Source: Alphaproteobacteria bacterium (lineage in GTDB: Bacteria; Pseudomonadota; Alphaproteobacteria; UBA7887). Taken from it: a stretch of DNA of 8,744 nt. Of the stretch, positions 6,726 to 8,744 are shown piece by piece. Position numbers and translations under genes: made by a program. The first letter of the stretch is position 1; every line of letters starts with the position of its first letter. Location: NCBI GenBank assembly GCA_028289725.1, contig JANQOH010000072.1:1-8744 (forward strand). Reading direction: 5' to 3'. The notes beneath the pieces were generated by a model. The model was given only the letters and a program-made list of their open reading frames with translations, searched no databases and was not told the DNA's origin.

Positions 6726-6769
6726 TCCAGCGATCGACGAGGCCGGCTCGGATTAATGTGGAGGGGACG

Positions 6770-7042
6770 ATGGCGGCGACCGCGAAGAAACTGACGGCAA
6801 ATCTGAAGCTTCCGACCGCACTTGCGCTGCCGATCCTGATGGCGGCGACCTATTTCGAGCACTATTACGTTTGGGGAATGCTGTTCACGTACTGGGCGCT
6901 CATCGCCATACGTTCGGGCGAAGCCTATCTCGTGGAGCCGATCTTTCGCCGCGAGAATCCGATCCTATTTTGGCTGATTTCGCTGATGTGGCTCGGCTTC
7001 GGCATGCTCTACATCGTTTACGATTTGATGTACCGGTTTTAG
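6770..7042 (+). CDS. Small aromatic-rich membrane protein, function unknown
   Basis: This 90-residue protein is not a family I recognise. A short basic N-terminus (KK at 6-7, K13) is followed by hydrophobic stretches at about 17-47, long enough for one or two helices and interrupted by the polar YFEHYY at 28-33. A second membrane segment spans about 64-86. The loop RSGEAYLVEPIFRRENP (48-64) contains both acidic and basic residues. Trp, Tyr and Phe are unusually common, and the chain ends in YRF. It is most likely an inner-membrane protein with two or three helices. The ATG at 6770 is chosen because GGAGGGG at 6760-6766 precedes it. A GTG at 6758 in the same frame lies upstream of that site and is less likely. 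The DUF2141 gene begins 10 bases after its stop, so the pair is probably one transcript from the 6697-6725 promoter. Confidence 0.75.
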   Translation: MAATAKKLTANLKLPTALALPILMAATYFEHYYVWGMLFTYWALIAIRSGEAYLVEPIFRRENPILFWLISLMWLGFGMLYIVYDLMYRF

Positions 7043-7052
7043 GCCGCATGGC

Positions 7053-7505
7053 ATGACTCTTCGGTCAAGAAACGGCGTTGCGATCGCCGTCGCCGTCGCT
7101 GCGGTCGCGCTTATGACCACAGTTGAATTGACGCAACGCATCTTGCGCATCGAGATTTTGAACGTGCGCAACAGCGACGGCGTGATCCATATCCTGGTGT
7201 TCGATGATCCGTCGGCGTTCGACGAGAACCGATACGCCTCGGCATACAAATATCTCGCCGTTCCAGCGCGCGAAGGCGCGGTGAGCGCCGCCATTGGTGG
7301 TGTCGGATCCGGCCGGTACGCCGTCATGTTTCATCATGACGAAAATGAAAACAGCGAAGTTGACATGGATGGCGCGCTTCCCACGGAAGGCTGGGCCTAT
7401 TCGAACGGCGCCGGCACGCAAGGAACGCCAGAGTTTGCTGACGCCGCCTTCGATCACGCCAAAGACTCACCGCCTTTGACAATCTCCATGCTTTATGCGG
7501 ATTGA
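7053..7505 (+). CDS. DUF2141 family protein with N-terminal signal or anchor segment
   Basis: This 150-residue protein begins with a basic MTLRSRNG and a hydrophobic run (about 9-24). That is either a signal peptide or a membrane anchor, so the rest should be periplasmic. From about residue 31 it follows the DUF2141 pattern: a strand LRIEILNVRNSDGVIHILVFDD, then GRYAVMFHHDENENSEVDMDG, then LPTEGWAYSNGAG and FADAAFDHA. The segment D96-x-N98-x-N100 with D104 resembles a calcium-binding loop and is a family signature (HDENxN). The fold is predicted to be a small beta-sandwich, and no biochemical role is established for the family as far as I know. It starts 10 bases after the stop of the small membrane protein and is likely co-expressed. 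There is no strong ribosome site, consistent with coupling. Its stop lies 20 bases from that of the convergent GFA-type gene, with no visible terminator hairpin between them. Confidence 0.85.
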   Translation: MTLRSRNGVAIAVAVAAVALMTTVELTQRILRIEILNVRNSDGVIHILVFDDPSAFDENRYASAYKYLAVPAREGAVSAAIGGVGSGRYAVMFHHDENENSEVDMDGALPTEGWAYSNGAGTQGTPEFADAAFDHAKDSPPLTISMLYAD

Positions 7506-7525
7506 ATCTGCATGGTTGGCCGGTG

Positions 7526-7963
7526 TCACGGCGGCGACTCCCATCGTGTGACCGGCGTCCAGTTTCTGCGGCGCCGCGCCATGCGGTCGTCAAACGGCTC
7601 ACCCTGCCATTTCAGCGTATCGAGCGGCGGCCAGCTCAGGCCGTCTTCCAGATGTTCCAGGTTGACCACCCCCAGCGGTCCGGTGTCGCCGGGCATGATC
7701 GCGCCCATATAGCCGTCGCATTTCGCGCAGATGATAAAGTCCGCCGTGCGCGTGCCGTGCTGCTCGCGCCGGACCGCTGCCGGATCGGTCACGGAAAAAG
7801 CAAGGCTGCCGTTCGGATCGCCGCAATGAACCGGCCCGTTGCGCTTCGAGCAAAATTCGCAGTCGCAGGTGCGCACCGGCCAATCTTTCGGGGCAAGCGC
7901 CGTCGTATATTCATACGTGATATTGCCGCAGCCGCACGACGCTTTGTAGGTTTTGCCAGACAT
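7526..7963 (-). CDS. Second GFA/CENP-V family zinc protein
   Basis: This 145-residue protein has the GFA cysteine set: C10-x-C12 in SCGCGNITY, C33-x-C35-x2-C38 in TCDCEFC, and C79-x2-C82 in CAKCDG, plus an extra Cys at 47. That pattern predicts two zinc sites in the GFA fold. Between the motifs it shares little with the 592-1026 protein, so the two are not a recent duplication. The last 20 residues are basic and tryptophan-containing. Activity toward formaldehyde-glutathione adducts is a family-name suggestion only. The ATG at 7961-7963 is preferred because AAGG lies seven bases before it on the - strand. A TTG two codons earlier would leave only one base after that site. It is the last gene of a - strand unit, 25 bases after the glutathione S-transferase stop, which supports a glutathione-linked or thiol-related role. 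Confidence 0.88.
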   Translation of the reverse strand: MSGKTYKASCGCGNITYEYTTALAPKDWPVRTCDCEFCSKRNGPVHCGDPNGSLAFSVTDPAAVRREQHGTRTADFIICAKCDGYMGAIMPGDTGPLGVVNLEHLEDGLSWPPLDTLKWQGEPFDDRMARRRRNWTPVTRWESPP

Positions 7964-7988
7964 AACCAAACCTTAATTCGTCTGCTAT

Positions 7989-8630
7989 CTATTTCCAATT
8001 CGCCGGATAAGTCGCTTCATAGGACGGCCGTTCGCTCAGGCGCGCACGCCAAGCGGCGAGCCACGGAAAGCGCGCCGCATCGAGCGCTAGTCCTCCGCGC
8101 TCGGCAATTTCGACGGTCGTCAGCCAGGAGAGATCGGCGCGGCTAAAACCGGCGCCCAGGATGTAGTCGCCGCCTCGGCCCGCCACCCGCGTTTCCAGCT
8201 TGTCCTGTTCACCCGCAAGCGTCTCGACGGCCGCGTTGATCGCCGCCTGATCCCGCTCCTCGGGCGGCGTCATGAACTTCAGCTTCGCGATCGGCGCGAA
8301 GACCGGCAGGTAGTAGAGCAAGGCCTCGAATTCCTCGACGCGAGCTTGCGCGCGCGCCGCCGCATCAGATGGCATCAAAGGCGGTTCGGGATATCGATCT
8401 TCCAGATAATCCAGAATGACCTGCGACTCATACAGCGTGACGTCGCCGTCGATCAGGGCCGGGACGCGGCCGTGCGGGCTTCGTTTTAGATGCTCCTCGG
8501 TTTGCAGATCGCCGTCCGACCGGCTGAGCGGGAACATCTCGTACGCGAGTCCTTTTTCGGTCAACGCCAACTCCACCCGCCGGCCATAGGGCGATCCCGG
8601 CATGGTGTACAGACGCATCGGATCAGCCAT
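7989..8630 (-). CDS. Glutathione S-transferase family protein
   Basis: This 213-residue protein has the usual length and two-domain layout. The thioredoxin-like N-terminal domain (about 5-80) shows MRLYTMPGSPYGRRV, where S13 or Y15 may activate glutathione. HGRVPALIDGD contains cis-Pro57, and E68-S69 in LYESQVILDYLE is the expected contact for the glutamyl part of glutathione. The C-terminal helical domain (about 88-213) includes the capping-box-like FSRADLSWLTTVEIAE. The substrate is not predictable. The ATG at 8630 has GGAG seven bases upstream. The start overlaps the last eight bases of the upstream partial gene in another frame (ATG-GCTGA), pointing to translational coupling. The second GFA-type gene follows 25 bases downstream. 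Cytoplasmic, no signal peptide. Confidence 0.93.
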   Translation of the reverse strand: MADPMRLYTMPGSPYGRRVELALTEKGLAYEMFPLSRSDGDLQTEEHLKRSPHGRVPALIDGDVTLYESQVILDYLEDRYPEPPLMPSDAAARAQARVEEFEALLYYLPVFAPIAKLKFMTPPEERDQAAINAAVETLAGEQDKLETRVAGRGGDYILGAGFSRADLSWLTTVEIAERGGLALDAARFPWLAAWRARLSERPSYEATYPANWK

Positions 8631-8744
8631 TGTCAGTCTCCATTTCTTGTTCTTGGTAAAGCGCGGTCTCGGGCACGATGTGGCGATCAGGCGGCAGCCT
8701 GAGCGTGGTTCTCTTCAGCAGCCGCAGCGCGTCCGGCTCATAAG
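8623..8744 (-). CDS. C-terminal fragment of an unidentified protein, cut by the window edge
   Basis: A - strand frame is open from the right edge to a TGA at 8623-8625 and encodes 39 residues. It begins YEPDALRLLKRTTLRLPPDR and continues to METDNG. Third codon positions are mostly G or C, in line with real coding, and the stop overlaps the glutathione S-transferase start by 8 bases, as expected for adjacent genes in an operon. The tail is too short and lacks motifs, so I do not assign a family. No start codon is in the window. Confidence 0.6.
   Translation of the reverse strand, partial: YEPDALRLLKRTTLRLPPDRHIVPETALYQEQEMETDNG

Noticed and set aside
7502..8146. 214-codon + strand frame opposite the second GFA and GST genes
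   Set aside because: It is antisense to two clear families and is Arg-rich with no motifs, typical of a high-GC shadow frame.

Overview
The window is a GC-rich stretch of bacterial chromosome. Two full-length genes that start with GTG, many high-GC shadow frames, and the gene families present (TfdA-type dioxygenase, Rieske oxygenase, GFA proteins, GST, D-aminoacylase-like amidohydrolase) suggest a metabolically versatile alphaproteobacterium. That placement is inference, because there is no rRNA or marker gene. I see no phage, IS element, CRISPR array, tRNA or rRNA.

Layout. Positions 1-432 (+) are the 3' end of a protein built from exact-period 37-residue repeats, closed by a strong hairpin at 458-485. 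It is followed on the + strand by a GFA/CENP-V-type zinc protein (592-1026), an N-acyl-D-amino-acid deacylase-like amidohydrolase (1110-2783), a single-domain voltage-gated sodium channel of the NaChBac/NavAb type (2881-3729), a TauD/TfdA Fe(II)/2-oxoglutarate dioxygenase (3825-4673) and a TetR-type regulator (4762-5346). A Rieske ring-hydroxylating oxygenase alpha subunit lies convergently on the - strand (5371-6585). An AT-rich divergent promoter region (6586-6769) separates it from a two-gene + unit: a 90-residue membrane protein (6770-7042) and a DUF2141 protein with an N-terminal membrane or signal segment (7053-7505). Convergent to these is a - strand unit read from the right edge: the 3' end of an unidentified gene (8623-8744), a glutathione S-transferase (7989-8630, overlapping the upstream stop by 8 bases) and a second GFA-type protein (7526-7963).

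How the genes may work together. The TfdA-type dioxygenase, TetR regulator and Rieske oxygenase look like a small oxidative catabolic locus with its regulator in the middle. No reductase, ferredoxin or beta subunit is in the window, so electrons for the Rieske enzyme must come from elsewhere. The GST plus GFA pair suggests glutathione-linked handling of reactive small molecules. The sodium channel has no obvious functional link to its neighbours.

Most genes belong to recognisable families. The parts I cannot assign are the 37-residue repeat protein, the small aromatic-rich membrane protein paired with DUF2141, and the truncated gene at the right edge. I did not find a clear undescribed multi-gene system. 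The repeat protein and the face-to-face divergent promoter are the best candidates for a closer look.
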